Shown here: positions 9,073 to 17,263 of the stretch, in pieces
Layout: the number at the start of each line of letters is the position of its first letter
Numbering within the stretch: the stretch's first letter is position 1
From: Thermococcus henrietii
Lineage (GTDB): Archaea; Methanobacteriota_B; Thermococci; Thermococcales; Thermococcaceae
Assembly: GCF_900198835.1 (NCBI RefSeq)
Contig: NZ_LT900021.1
Span: 310,001 to 374,000 of the forward strand
DNA: 64,000 nt
Direction: 5' to 3'
Notes under the pieces: generated by a model
The model's input: only the letters and a program-made list of their open reading frames with translations
What the model was told of the DNA's origin: nothing
Database searches by the model: none
Translations under genes and position numbers: made by a program

Positions 9073-9132
9073 AGAGCGCTTTCGGGGTCTTTTCTGGGCC
9101 TCTAGTCAAAGAATTTGACTCCCCTCACCAAT

Positions 9133-9156
9133 ACCCCCCAAACCAGTTTGGGGGGT
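9133..9156. repeat. Perfect 11-bp inverted repeat with 2-nt centre
   Basis: ACCCCCCAAAC-CA-GTTTGGGGGGT. On the minus strand it lies between a TTTATTTATG TATA-like box (about 9160-9168) and the broken ATPase start (9128), i.e. over the expected transcription start. It could be an operator for that promoter or a stable hairpin ending the cation-efflux transcript. Confidence 0.7.
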
Positions 9157-9174
9157 CCATAAATAAACTTTGCG

Positions 9175-10035
9175 CTACTTCGTAACCCCCTTTATGTCAA
9201 CGTGGACAAAGACCCTCTCGACCTCGGGAATCTCCTCTATCCTCTTCTTCACCTCTTCGCTGACGTCGTGGGCTTCTTTCAGGGACAGCCCCGGCGGAAC
9301 TTCTATGTGGAGCTCAACGTGGAGCTTGTTTCCAACGTAGTGGGCCCTTAAATCGTGGATTCCAAGGACGTTGGGAACATTCAGCGCACGCCTCTTGATT
9401 TCCTCACAGATTTCGAAGGATGGAGCTCTTCCGGTCAGGTAGCCCACGTTCTCGAGGATTATCTCAAAGGACACCTTCACGAGGAAGACCGCGACGACGA
9501 GACCAGCTAAAGCGTCGCCGTACTGGAAGCCGAACTTCTGGAGGCCGAGACCTACTAAGACGGCAACACTGCTCAAAACGTCGCTCCTGTGGTGGTAGGC
9601 GTCGGCAATCAGAATTTGGCTGTTGAGCTTCCTGCCCACGTAGACGGAATAGCGGAACATCAGTTCCTTCGCGAGGATTGACACTACAGTAACTCCGAGC
9701 ATTATCGAGTTCACAGTTATGTGCTCCCCATGGAGGAGCCTCTCGACCGAGTCCCTGCCGATTTCGTAAGCCACCACTAGCAGGGCCTCACCAATTAGTA
9801 GGGCCACGAGGGGCTCAAAGCGGGAGTGACCGAAGGGGTGGTCCTTATCCGGCGGTTTTGACGCCACCTTTATGCCGAAGTAGCCGGCGACGCTCGTGAC
9901 GACGTCGCTGAGGGAGTGGACGCCGTCGGAGATGAGGGCTATGCTCGAGTAGATGAATCCCACACTGAGCTTCATGATAGCGAGGAGGACGTTGCCGATT
10001 ATGCTGACCCATATGGGCTTGTAAATCTCCTCCAT
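9175..10035 (-). CDS. Cation diffusion facilitator family transporter
   Basis: 286 residues, six membrane segments in the first 200 residues and a cytoplasmic C-terminal ferredoxin-like domain. Metal-site motifs are present: 'SDGVHSLSDVVTS' in helix II and 'ADAYHHRSDVLSS' in helix V (HD/HxxxD pattern), and a His-containing C-terminal segment 'LHVELHIEVPPG'. Such proteins export Zn2+, Fe2+ or Mn2+ against protons. ATG at 10035 is chosen because AAGGTGAT is its Shine-Dalgarno sequence; the longer frame reaches into the promoter palindrome. Metal specificity is not readable. The stop codon is 20 bases from the 9133-9156 palindrome. Confidence 0.88.
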   Translation of the reverse strand: MEEIYKPIWVSIIGNVLLAIMKLSVGFIYSSIALISDGVHSLSDVVTSVAGYFGIKVASKPPDKDHPFGHSRFEPLVALLIGEALLVVAYEIGRDSVERLLHGEHITVNSIMLGVTVVSILAKELMFRYSVYVGRKLNSQILIADAYHHRSDVLSSVAVLVGLGLQKFGFQYGDALAGLVVAVFLVKVSFEIILENVGYLTGRAPSFEICEEIKRRALNVPNVLGIHDLRAHYVGNKLHVELHIEVPPGLSLKEAHDVSEEVKKRIEEIPEVERVFVHVDIKGVTK

Positions 10036-10048
10036 CGTATCACCTTTT

Positions 10049-10062
10049 TGTGCATATGCACA
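10049..10062. promoter_or_regulatory. 14-bp palindrome in the cation-efflux promoter
   Basis: TGTGCATATGCACA is a perfect palindrome. On the minus strand it sits between a TTTAAATA box (about 10066-10073) and the Shine-Dalgarno sequence, covering the expected transcription start, which is the position of a repressor site. A metal-responsive regulator is the obvious guess, without direct evidence. Confidence 0.6.
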
Positions 10063-10146
10063 CAATATTTAAACTTTTCTAATTCCCTTCAGCTTTCTAA
10101 GATTATTAGGTTTTCGAATTCAATTAGGCTAATTTAAAAAAAGTGG

Positions 10147-10201
10147 CGGTCAGTCCGTCACTCCCTCGTCACAGCTCGGACAAGGCTGAACTCATCATCC
10201 C
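10147..10201 (-). ncRNA. C/D box guide sRNA, dual guide, predicted 16S rRNA targets
   Basis: Read on the minus strand: box C ATGATGA (10198-10192), 12-nt guide GTTCAGCCTTGT, box D' CCGA, a 4-nt linker, box C' TGACGA, 12-nt guide GGGAGTGACGGA, box D CTGA (10153-10150). The exact 12+12 spacing is the archaeal C/D sRNA rule. A CTTTTTAAGC TATA box (10230-10221) is centred 28 nt before box C, which puts the 5' end near 10200. From memory of conserved 16S rRNA, the D guide pairs over 10 bases with the CCCGUCACUCC segment and would direct 2'-O-methylation of U1406 (E. coli numbering). The D' guide pairs with GCAAGGCUGAA, pointing to about G902. RNA identity strong, targets inferred. Confidence 0.85.
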
Positions 10202-10289
10202 GAAAAAAGTTGGAACGGGCGCTTAAAAAGTTAATCAAAGGGAACAAAAACGTTATTTATTCACAATGCAAAACTCCATCGGTGAGAGA

Positions 10290-10478
10290 ATGGGAAAGAT
10301 AACCGTTGAGCTTAACGTCCCCGATGATGTTCTGAGGAGCATTGACCTCAACAGAATAAGGCGAATGGTGGAGAGGGAGATAGAGATTGAGTACGTGACG
10401 AAGAAGCTTCACGGAAAGTTCCAGAGCATGGACCTGAGAAAGCTCCTCAAAGAGGTAGAGGAAGAATGGACAGTTTAG
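10290..10478 (+). CDS. VapB-type antitoxin
   Basis: 62 residues. ATG at 10290 follows GGTGAGAGA; a TTATTTATT box near 10251 supports a start after the longer in-frame ATG. The N-terminus 'KITVELNVPDDVLRSID' reads as a beta strand and helix, followed by charged helices, as in small archaeal VapB antitoxins that wrap the PIN toxin. It overlaps the next gene by 13 bases in the usual antitoxin-toxin order. Family identity is from size, layout and the PIN neighbour; no specific subfamily is claimed. Confidence 0.7.
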   Translation: MGKITVELNVPDDVLRSIDLNRIRRMVEREIEIEYVTKKLHGKFQSMDLRKLLKEVEEEWTV

Positions 10479-10938
10479 GGGTATTCGTTGACACAAACGT
10501 GATTATAGAACATCTGGCAGGCAATATAGACCTCCTGGAAATACGAGAAAAGTTTAACATTTTATACACAAACAGCATCGTTTTCAGCGAGGCCCTCATG
10601 GTTTACCTAAGGGCACTGACGGGGAAAGGACGTACACACTCAAGCACAATCCGGAACTCATCAAAGGCCATGAATCCGAACTCAGGGAATTTTTGACGTT
10701 CTTCGGGCTTTTCAGGGAGCTTGAGATAAACAGGAGCATTGAAACGCTCGCCGTTGAATACATGGCCAAATACGGGATTCTTCCCAACGATGCGATAATA
10801 CTGGCCACCTGCAAGTTCTACGGGATTAAGTATCTAATCTCCTTCGACAGCGATTTTGAAGAGGCATACGAAGGAGAGAGGATTGAACTGTTGAAATCCC
10901 CTGAGGAAATCCCAAATGCCCTCGAAGAAGGAAAATGA
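10466..10938 (+). pseudogene. VapC-type PIN-domain toxin, frameshifted
   Basis: The first frame gives 'LGVFVDTNVIIEHLAGN' with the first catalytic Asp, and runs to about 10625. The continuation is in a different frame: from 'TYTLKHNPELIKGHE' (about 10631) onward to 'LPNDAIILATCKFYGIKYLISFDSDFEE', which holds the remaining acidic residues (NDA and SFDSDF). Together they give one complete PIN domain of about 157 residues, interrupted near 10618-10632 (GGGGAAAGG) by what amounts to a one-base loss. Either the toxin is dead or the base call is wrong. The antitoxin upstream is intact. Confidence 0.8.
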
Positions 10939-10939
10939 G

Positions 10940-10997
10940 TGCTCAGCGATCACCTTTCCTTCCTCACCCTTCGGTTCGCCCATCACTCATCATCGCG
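10940..10997 (-). ncRNA. C/D box guide sRNA, predicted 23S rRNA target
   Basis: On the minus strand: box C ATGATGA (10993-10987), 12-nt guide GTGATGGGCGAA, box D' CCGA (10974-10971), a C'-like GTGAGGA, 14-nt spacer, box D CTGA (10946-10943). A CCTTTTTAAGG TATA box (11027-11017) is centred 29 nt before box C, the same geometry as the sRNA at 10147. The D' guide can pair with UUCGCCCAUUA of archaeal 23S rRNA (helix 91 region, from memory), placing the methylation on the C after UUCG. The D guide has non-standard spacing and may be inactive. The 3' end abuts the vapC gene on the other strand. Confidence 0.72.
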
Positions 10998-11060
10998 GAG
11001 AACAATAAGAGAAGGGCCTTAAAAAGGTTTCAAAAGCAAAAAGTGAAGGAGGCAGTGGAG

Positions 11061-13406
11061 TCAGAGGCCCAGTTTGAACTCATTATCGTGCTCGACGACG
11101 ACCCTCAGGATTCCGTCCTCAAAGCTCTCGTCCACGATTCTGCCCTCAACCGCCTTGACCCGCTCAACGCCCCGCAAAGCGACCTCGCTGGAACCGCTCA
11201 AGTGGTTCCTGAAGCGGAGTGTTTTTCCGTCCCCGCCAAGGAGTGTAGCCGTCGCGTAGACCACCTCAACGTCTCCGACCCTAACGCCGAAGGGCAGGAA
11301 GAGGGCACCGCGCTTCCCCATCTCGATGCCGTCGAGGAGCTGGGGAACCTCGATTCCCCTGTACCGTACTTTTCCGAAGACCCTGTGGCCGCGCGGATTG
11401 AGCAGGACAAGGTAGTTGCCGCGCGGAATCACTATCATGTCCCTGTCCGTGACATCGAAGTCCCTCTTCACGTTCTGCATCTCCAGCAGTTTGTCAACGA
11501 ACTTCCTGTGGAGGTCATGGTAGCTGTTGTAGTACTGGAGCCTGAAGCCGAGGACGACGGCGCTCCCCTTTTCCCTCCTGACGAGCGTTCCGACGGGCCT
11601 GCCGTAGTGGAAGACGAACGGCTCACCGCCTTTAACCTCTCTGATGGTGTTCCTGACGAGCATTCTGTCAATCCCGTCGCTCTCGACGCTCGTGAACTGA
11701 ATCAGTCTCGGATTGTCCCTCGCCTCGGCCCTCTCAACCTCGACGCCGAGGAACTCGGCGAGGGCGGAGTAGGGCTTCATGTTCTCGTCGAGATATGGAA
11801 GCATCGGCAGGATTACGAGGTTTCCGCCCCTCGCAACGAACTCCACGAGCTTGTCCTGGACCTCCCGGGACATGAAGTCGAGGCTGTACACCCAGAGCTG
11901 GCCGTAGGAGAGCATCTCCTCAACGCTCGCCTCCTCAAGGTCGAGGACGTCGAAGGGAACGTTGCTCATGGCGAGAAGCGTTAAGAGACCCCTCTCGCCG
12001 AGGAGGTATTCGTTGAGGTTCACGCTCTCGGTCAGGCCCTTCCTCAGGCCGAAGGTGGCTATAGCCTCGTAGGGCTCGTAGGTTCCGAAGGCCACCTTCG
12101 GCCTCAGCTCGGCGTCGGCGAAGGCAGGGTTGTTGAGCAGGAACTCGCCGAGCCACTTTATCGGCTCAATGTGGGGCCTCTCGCTCCCGTCGAGGCCTAT
12201 CGGCGAGTAGACATCCCAGGTCACGCCGTTGTGGGACTCGTAGCCCCTCGGGTTCTCACCGCCGACGTAGAGGTAGTAGTTGATGTTGTGAAGTCCGAGC
12301 GAGGCTATGAGGGAGTAGAGGTGCTCCGCTTCATCGGGCTCAATGGTGTGGGCCAGGGAAACCTGCGTCTCTATGCTGAGCGGGGGAGTTCCGAGCCTCC
12401 TCTGGTAGAAGCGGTAGACCCCGGTCTTGTAGTAGATGTGGCCGAGCCTGTCTTCCTTCAGGTCGAAGGAGCGGTAGAAGGAGTACCAGAACTCTGTCCA
12501 GAGGTGGATGTCAAGGTTTCTCTCCTTAACGTAGCGGTAGAAGTGCCTCCAGGCCGCGAGGAGCAGGTAGGGGTCGAGGATGCTTATCGGGACGTCGATG
12601 TAGCGCCTGAGGTGGTCGTAGAGGATTTCCACGTAGCGGTTGGTCATCCATATCTTGAAGTGGTGCCAGTCGAGTATCTTTGGCAACGGCTCGTTCTCGC
12701 TCGCCGGCGCGTAGACCTCGGAGTAATCACTTATCGGCGTTCCGTAGCGCTCGCTCAGCTCGTCGAGGGAGTAGTTGGAGCGAAGCCACTCCTCCCACAG
12801 GCCGTCCGGACGAGTGATGACCTCGTTGTAGTCGGTGAGGAAGGGCTGGAAGATGGTCTCCCAGTAAGACGGCTCGTCGTCTATGGAGACGCTTATTATC
12901 GGCCCGCCGTTGGTGTAGAGGTAGTCCCTGATTATCGGGAGAACTTCATCGTACCACTCAGAGACGGCCTTGAGGTATGTAGGGTGGAGGTAGGTAATCG
13001 GGGGGTAGTAGATGTCCCTCGGCAGGGGTCCGTTGGGGCCTTTCGCAAGGATTTCCGGGTGTTCCCTTATGAGCCACTCAGGTATTCCGCCGTTCCTCCA
13101 CTCGCCGCAGATGTAGGGGCCGGGCCTTATGATGACCTTCAGGCCGACTTTATCTGCCAGCTCAAGGAAGCCTATTAAGTCTCTCTGGGGGTGCGTCTCG
13201 CCGATGAAGTCGAACTTTCCCTTCTCGGGCTCGTGCCAGTTCCAGGCAACGTAGGTATCTACCGTGTTGAGGCCGTGCCTCTTCATCCTCTCCAGCCTTT
13301 CCTTCCAGCTCTCCCTTGGGACTCTGAAGAACTGGAGCGTTCCCCCGTAGACCTGGAAGCGCTCCCCATCCAGTAGGTAAGTCTTACCATCGTGGCCAAC
13401 TTTCAT
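11061..13406 (-). CDS. glmA: Exo-beta-D-glucosaminidase GlmA (GH35)
   Basis: 781 residues, matching the family length. It splits glucosamine from the non-reducing end of chitosan oligosaccharides and of GlcN-GlcNAc in the chitin pathway of Thermococcales. Seen: 'YGGTLQFFRVPRESW' at the N-terminus, acid/base in 'VSIDDEPSY' (Glu178), nucleophile in 'LSIETQVS' (Glu346), and C-terminal beta-galactosidase-type and jelly-roll domains. No signal peptide, so it acts in the cytoplasm on imported sugar. ATG at 13406 is taken over the upstream GTG/ATG codons because the family starts with MKVG and GGTGATGGTG precedes it. The start is close behind the glmD stop: last gene of the chitobiose operon. Confidence 0.93.
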   Translation of the reverse strand: MKVGHDGKTYLLDGERFQVYGGTLQFFRVPRESWKERLERMKRHGLNTVDTYVAWNWHEPEKGKFDFIGETHPQRDLIGFLELADKVGLKVIIRPGPYICGEWRNGGIPEWLIREHPEILAKGPNGPLPRDIYYPPITYLHPTYLKAVSEWYDEVLPIIRDYLYTNGGPIISVSIDDEPSYWETIFQPFLTDYNEVITRPDGLWEEWLRSNYSLDELSERYGTPISDYSEVYAPASENEPLPKILDWHHFKIWMTNRYVEILYDHLRRYIDVPISILDPYLLLAAWRHFYRYVKERNLDIHLWTEFWYSFYRSFDLKEDRLGHIYYKTGVYRFYQRRLGTPPLSIETQVSLAHTIEPDEAEHLYSLIASLGLHNINYYLYVGGENPRGYESHNGVTWDVYSPIGLDGSERPHIEPIKWLGEFLLNNPAFADAELRPKVAFGTYEPYEAIATFGLRKGLTESVNLNEYLLGERGLLTLLAMSNVPFDVLDLEEASVEEMLSYGQLWVYSLDFMSREVQDKLVEFVARGGNLVILPMLPYLDENMKPYSALAEFLGVEVERAEARDNPRLIQFTSVESDGIDRMLVRNTIREVKGGEPFVFHYGRPVGTLVRREKGSAVVLGFRLQYYNSYHDLHRKFVDKLLEMQNVKRDFDVTDRDMIVIPRGNYLVLLNPRGHRVFGKVRYRGIEVPQLLDGIEMGKRGALFLPFGVRVGDVEVVYATATLLGGDGKTLRFRNHLSGSSEVALRGVERVKAVEGRIVDESFEDGILRVVVEHDNEFKLGL

Positions 13407-13411
13407 CACCA

Positions 13412-14392
13412 TCACCACTTGACCACCTTGCTGAGGAACCTCGGGTTGTCCGGATTCAAACCGCGCGACACGGCCTTGTAGTAGGCGAGGAACTGAATTA
13501 TCGGGAGGTAGAGGACGGGACTTGCAAGCTCGTCCAGTTCTGGGATTTCAATGAAGTAGTCCGCCCCGGTGTCGTGCCTTCCGACGGTGAGAACCCTCGC
13601 CCCCTGGCTCTGGAACTCCCCCGTCAGCTTCTCGTGCCAGTCGAAGGGCTCGTTCACGAGGAGGACGACGAGCGTTCCCTCGTCCGCTATGGACTTGAAG
13701 CCGTGCCTTACCTCGAACGTGGGATAAGCCTCGCTCCAGAAGAGGGCCATCTCCTTCATCTTGAGCATGGCCTCCAGGGCTATTGGATAGAGTATCCCAG
13801 AGCCAAGGAAGATGACGTTCCGGAAGTCGAAGCCCTCCACAATCTCCCTCACGTGGTTCTCGTTCTTGAGCACGTCATCGGTGAGGGAAGATACGTGCCC
13901 GGCGTCCAAGGTTTCCCTCCCGTACGAGTGGAGGAGCAGCTGGAGGTAGGCGAAGTAGAAGGCCGGGAAAGAGTGAGTCATTACGACGCTCTCCTCGTGG
14001 GCGGGAACGATTAGCGCATAGTCCGCTTCCCTCGAAAGGGTGCTCTCGTAGGCCGTGAGAGCGAACCTGGGGACGTCAAGGGCTTTTAGGGCTTTAATAG
14101 CTTCAGTCGTTTCCCCGGAGCGCGAGATTGCCACCAGAAACTCGGGGTTTCCTATGCTGTACCATTCGCGCGAATAAAGAAGTTCGGAGCAGGGGAGGGC
14201 CACTCCCCTGCCCCCGAGGCGGGTGGTTGCCATGGCCAGCGGCTGCGACAGGAAGTGTGAACTGCCACAGCCAGTGTAAACTATCTCTCTCGGTAACCGG
14301 AAGTCGTGATTTGTCGTGAAATCTTCAAAGGCCTTTTGGGCCTTCATTATTCCCTCCGGAGTCTTCCTAATCTCCCTAATCGTCGAGTGCAT
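13412..14392 (-). CDS. glmD: Glucosamine-6-phosphate deaminase GlmD (SIS-domain type)
   Basis: 326 residues with two SIS domains. The first has '[12 protein letters not shown]' and '[13 protein letters not shown]', the second '[15 protein letters not shown]' and '[13 protein letters not shown]'. It is related to the isomerase half of GlmS but has no glutaminase domain. In Thermococcus kodakarensis the equivalent enzyme converts glucosamine-6-phosphate to fructose-6-phosphate and ammonia, linking chitin breakdown to glycolysis. ATG at 14392 is chosen for the ACGGAGGTGAG sequence before it, which overlaps the end of the ATPase gene; the longer frame to 14440 lies inside that gene. No glucosamine kinase is in the window. 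Confidence 0.9.
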   Translation of the reverse strand: MHSTIREIRKTPEGIMKAQKAFEDFTTNHDFRLPREIVYTGCGSSHFLSQPLAMATTRLGGRGVALPCSELLYSREWYSIGNPEFLVAISRSGETTEAIKALKALDVPRFALTAYESTLSREADYALIVPAHEESVVMTHSFPAFYFAYLQLLLHSYGRETLDAGHVSSLTDDVLKNENHVREIVEGFDFRNVIFLGSGILYPIALEAMLKMKEMALFWSEAYPTFEVRHGFKSIADEGTLVVLLVNEPFDWHEKLTGEFQSQGARVLTVGRHDTGADYFIEIPELDELASPVLYLPIIQFLAYYKAVSRGLNPDNPRFLSKVVKW

Positions 14393-14393
14393 C

Positions 14394-15359
14394 TCACTCA
14401 CCTCCGTAAAGATGGCAGGCAACCCAGTGATTCTTCTCAACCTCGTGGAGAGCTGGGCGAACCTTGAAGCACTCCTCCTTGGCCTTGGGACATCTCGGGG
14501 CGTAGCGACAGCCCTCGATGGAGTAAACGGTCCCCTCCTCCTTTTCGGGCTCGATTCCCTTGAACTCCCACTTGACGTTCAAATCGGGGACGCTCTCAAG
14601 GAGCATCTGGGTGTAGGGGTGGAGCGGGTTGTGGAAGACCTTCTCAGTGTCCCCCATCTCCACTATCGTCCCGCGGTACATGATGATGGTCGTGTCGCTG
14701 ATGTAGTAGCCCAGAGCCAAATCGTGGGTAACGAAGAGAACCGAGGTTCCGTACTTGTCCCTGAAGTCGCCGAGTAGGTTTAGGACGTCAATCCTCGTCG
14801 AGGCGTCGAGCATCGAAACCGCCTCGTCCGCTATGAGAAGCTTCGGCTTCAGCAGTAAGGCCCTCGCTATGAGGATTCTCTGGAGCTGGCCGCCGCTGAG
14901 CTGGTGCGGGAACTTTCCGCGAATCTGGTCCGGGTTGAGGCCGACCTGGATGAGGGCCTTGTCAATCATCTCATCGCGCTCGCCCTTGCTGACGTCGGGG
15001 AGGTAGGAGTCGAATATCAGGTCGAAGGCCCTGTCAATCGGGTGGAGCGGGTTGAAGCTCGCAAAGGGGTCCTGGAAGACGGCTTGAACCTGGCGGTAGT
15101 AGTTCTTCTTGAGCTCGTTCTTGCTCATCTTGATTACGTCCTTACCCTCGAAGAGTATCTTTCCGCTGGTTGGCTGGATGAGGCGGAGGATGAGCTTTCC
15201 TGTTGTCGTCTTTCCGCTACCGCTCTCCCCAACCAAAGACACGATTTCACCGGTCCTCATGGTGAAGCTGACGTCATCAACCGCCCTAATCTCAAAGCCG
15301 CCGATGAGACCGGACGTGAATATCTTTGTGAGGTGTTCAACCCTGAGAAGTTCGCTCAT
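14394..15359 (-). CDS. ABC transporter ATP-binding protein, OppF-like
   Basis: 321 residues. Walker A 'GESGSGKTT' near residues 43-51, Q-loop '[16 protein letters not shown]', signature 'LSGGQLQR', Walker B '[14 protein letters not shown]' and H-loop 'FVTHDLAL', followed by the C-terminal oligopeptide-transporter extension with four Cys around '[14 protein letters not shown]' that in this family can bind an iron-sulfur cluster. It powers the transporter encoded with it. The start overlaps the oppD-like stop by 4 bases (ATGA) and the stop is 1 nt before glmD, so all are one transcript. Substrate is inferred from the operon to be N,N'-diacetylchitobiose. Confidence 0.9.
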   Translation of the reverse strand: MSELLRVEHLTKIFTSGLIGGFEIRAVDDVSFTMRTGEIVSLVGESGSGKTTTGKLILRLIQPTSGKILFEGKDVIKMSKNELKKNYYRQVQAVFQDPFASFNPLHPIDRAFDLIFDSYLPDVSKGERDEMIDKALIQVGLNPDQIRGKFPHQLSGGQLQRILIARALLLKPKLLIADEAVSMLDASTRIDVLNLLGDFRDKYGTSVLFVTHDLALGYYISDTTIIMYRGTIVEMGDTEKVFHNPLHPYTQMLLESVPDLNVKWEFKGIEPEKEEGTVYSIEGCRYAPRCPKAKEECFKVRPALHEVEKNHWVACHLYGGE

Positions 15360-16327
15360 TGGCTTTCACCCCCGAGGAGATGACAGGCCGCGTAGTGCTC
15401 TTCGCCGACCTTCACGAGCCTTGGTTCAACGTGCTGGCACTTATCGAGGGCATACGGACAGCGCGTGTAGAAGCGGCAGCCCTTCGGCGGGTTGAGTAAA
15501 CTAATTGGGTAGCCTGGAATTCCCTTGAGCTTCTGCTTCTTGTACTGCACTCCCATTCTCGGCAGGGAGTTGAGGAGAAGCTGGGTGTAGGGATGGCTCG
15601 GTTCGTTGATGACTTCCTCGGTGGGACCAATCTCGGCCACCTTGCCAGCGTACATTATCATTATCCTGTCGGCTATCTTGTCGAGCAGGGCCAAATCGTG
15701 GGTGACGAAGATGATTGACTTGACGATTCCCTCCTTCATGAAGTGGTGGAGGAGTTCGATGACGACGCGCTGGGTCGTGACGTCGAGGGCAGAGGTGACC
15801 TCGTCCGCGATGAGCAGGTCAGGGTTAAGGAGGGTAGAGACGACCATCGTCGCGCGCTGGCGCATTCCACCGCTCAGCTCGACGGGATACATGTCGGCAA
15901 CCTTGGGCGAGAGCTTTACCATCTCGAGCCTCTCACGTAGGAGTTTCTCTATCTCCTCCCTGTCGGTGTAGCCGTGCTCTCTAGCCAAGTCCCAGACGAT
16001 GTCCTTGATTTTCTTCGTTGGGTTGAGGGCGTTCATGGCGTACTGGGGAATAATCGAGAGCTCCGTGTAGCGGATTTTTCTGGATTCCTCCGGCCCCATC
16101 GTCATGAGGTCCTTGCCCTTGAAGAGAGCTTTGCCGCCCATGTGCACCATCGGAGGTTTCCTAAGGATTAAGGAGTGGACGAGCGTTGACTTCCCGCAAC
16201 CGCTCTCACCGGCCACACCGAAGACCTCGCCCTCCCTAACCTCAAAGGAAACCCCGTCAACGGCCTTTACGTGGCCGAGTGGGGTTGAGTAGTAGATTTT
16301 AAGGTTTTCAACGGTGAGCATTGCCAT
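15356..16327 (-). CDS. ABC transporter ATP-binding protein, OppD-like
   Basis: 323 residues. Walker A 'GESGCGKSTL' near 41-50, Q-loop 'SIIPQYAMNALNP', signature 'LSGGMRQRA', Walker B 'LLIADEVTSALD', H-loop '[10 protein letters not shown]' and the Cys-containing C-terminal extension ('CRFYTRCPYALDKC'). Partner ATPase of the OppF-like protein. ATG at 16327 is preceded by GGAGGGAGTGAG; a second ATG two codons later is possible. One base separates it from the permease gene upstream. Confidence 0.9.
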   Translation of the reverse strand: MAMLTVENLKIYYSTPLGHVKAVDGVSFEVREGEVFGVAGESGCGKSTLVHSLILRKPPMVHMGGKALFKGKDLMTMGPEESRKIRYTELSIIPQYAMNALNPTKKIKDIVWDLAREHGYTDREEIEKLLRERLEMVKLSPKVADMYPVELSGGMRQRATMVVSTLLNPDLLIADEVTSALDVTTQRVVIELLHHFMKEGIVKSIIFVTHDLALLDKIADRIMIMYAGKVAEIGPTEEVINEPSHPYTQLLLNSLPRMGVQYKKQKLKGIPGYPISLLNPPKGCRFYTRCPYALDKCQHVEPRLVKVGEEHYAACHLLGGESQ

Positions 16328-16328
16328 C

Positions 16329-17261
16329 TCACTCCCTCCTGAGGCGCGGGTTGAAGACTTCCTCCATGCCTATGTTGATGAAGAACAACGCCGTGATGAT
16401 GAGGGTGATAATCAGCCCTGGCGGGATGAACCACCACCACCAGCCGAACTGGAGGGCGTTGTAGGCTATCGCCCTCTGGAGGATGTTTCCAAGGGAAACC
16501 ATGGTCGTCGGTCCGAGACCGATGAAGTCGAGGGTTGCAGAGGCGAGTATTGCACCGCTGAACTGCAGGATCCCTGCCATGAAGATGTAGGAAATCATGT
16601 TGGGCATTACCTCGGTGAAGATAATCTTGAAGTCGCTCAGCCCCGCGAGCTTCGCGAGGTGGACGAACTCCCTGTTCTTGAGCGAGAGGGTCTGACTCCT
16701 CACGGCCCTCGCGACCCAAGGCCAGCCGGTGAGACCTATGATGAGCGCCTGGATTCCCGGTGTTCTGGCGGAGAGATAAGCCGCAACGAGCACCAGGAGT
16801 ACTATGGACGGAATCACCAGCATTATGTTCGTGAACATCATCAGTATCTCATCGACCCAGCCACCCTTGTATCCTGCAACGAGGCCTATGGTTATGCCCA
16901 GCGCCGTTCCGAGCAGGGCCGCAAGGAGGGCTATCCACAGGCTGGTCCTGAGACCGTAAACGAGCCTCGCGTAGAGGTCCTGACCATTGATGTTCGTTCC
17001 GAGGATGTGGAGGACCTTGACCTGTTTGCCCGTGTAGGTCGTTATGACCTCGTGGCTCATCGGGGGAAGCGTCTTCGTTCCGTAGGAGGCTATTTTAACT
17101 CCCCCGACTTTCTCGTAGTAGAGGCCGTCCCACGCGAAGGGCGTGAAGAGCGGGCCGATTAGGGCAAAGATTACAAAGAACATGAGGAGGCCGAAGCCGA
17201 ACTGGAACTTCCTGTTCTTGAAGGCGATTCTAACCATCTCGAACTTGCTTCTCCTCGCCAT
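16329..17261 (-). CDS. ABC transporter permease, OppC-like
   Basis: 310 residues. An N-terminal cytoplasmic segment and first helix (residues about 20-40), an extracellular loop, then five helices. The coupling motif is in 'REFVHLAKLAGLSDFKIIFTEVMPN' (quoted in part; EAA-type loop near 210-230). Family BPD_transp_1. ATG at 17261 follows GGAGGGTTGAAG; the TTG at 17267 would overlap the upstream stop. Forms the channel with the OppB-like protein. Confidence 0.88.
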   Translation of the reverse strand: MARRSKFEMVRIAFKNRKFQFGFGLLMFFVIFALIGPLFTPFAWDGLYYEKVGGVKIASYGTKTLPPMSHEVITTYTGKQVKVLHILGTNINGQDLYARLVYGLRTSLWIALLAALLGTALGITIGLVAGYKGGWVDEILMMFTNIMLVIPSIVLLVLVAAYLSARTPGIQALIIGLTGWPWVARAVRSQTLSLKNREFVHLAKLAGLSDFKIIFTEVMPNMISYIFMAGILQFSGAILASATLDFIGLGPTTMVSLGNILQRAIAYNALQFGWWWWFIPPGLIITLIITALFFINIGMEEVFNPRLRRE

Positions 17262-17263
17262 CT

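Noticed and set aside
10935-11984. A 349-codon plus-strand frame opposite glmA
   Set aside because: It is the mirror of the GC-rich glmA coding sequence, with low-complexity acidic/Leu/Val composition and no Shine-Dalgarno sequence or family motif. Its 5' part overlaps the C/D sRNA.
12171-13178. A 335-codon plus-strand frame within glmA
   Set aside because: Antisense shadow of an unambiguous GH35 gene; Val/Glu/Asp-rich product with no recognisable domain.
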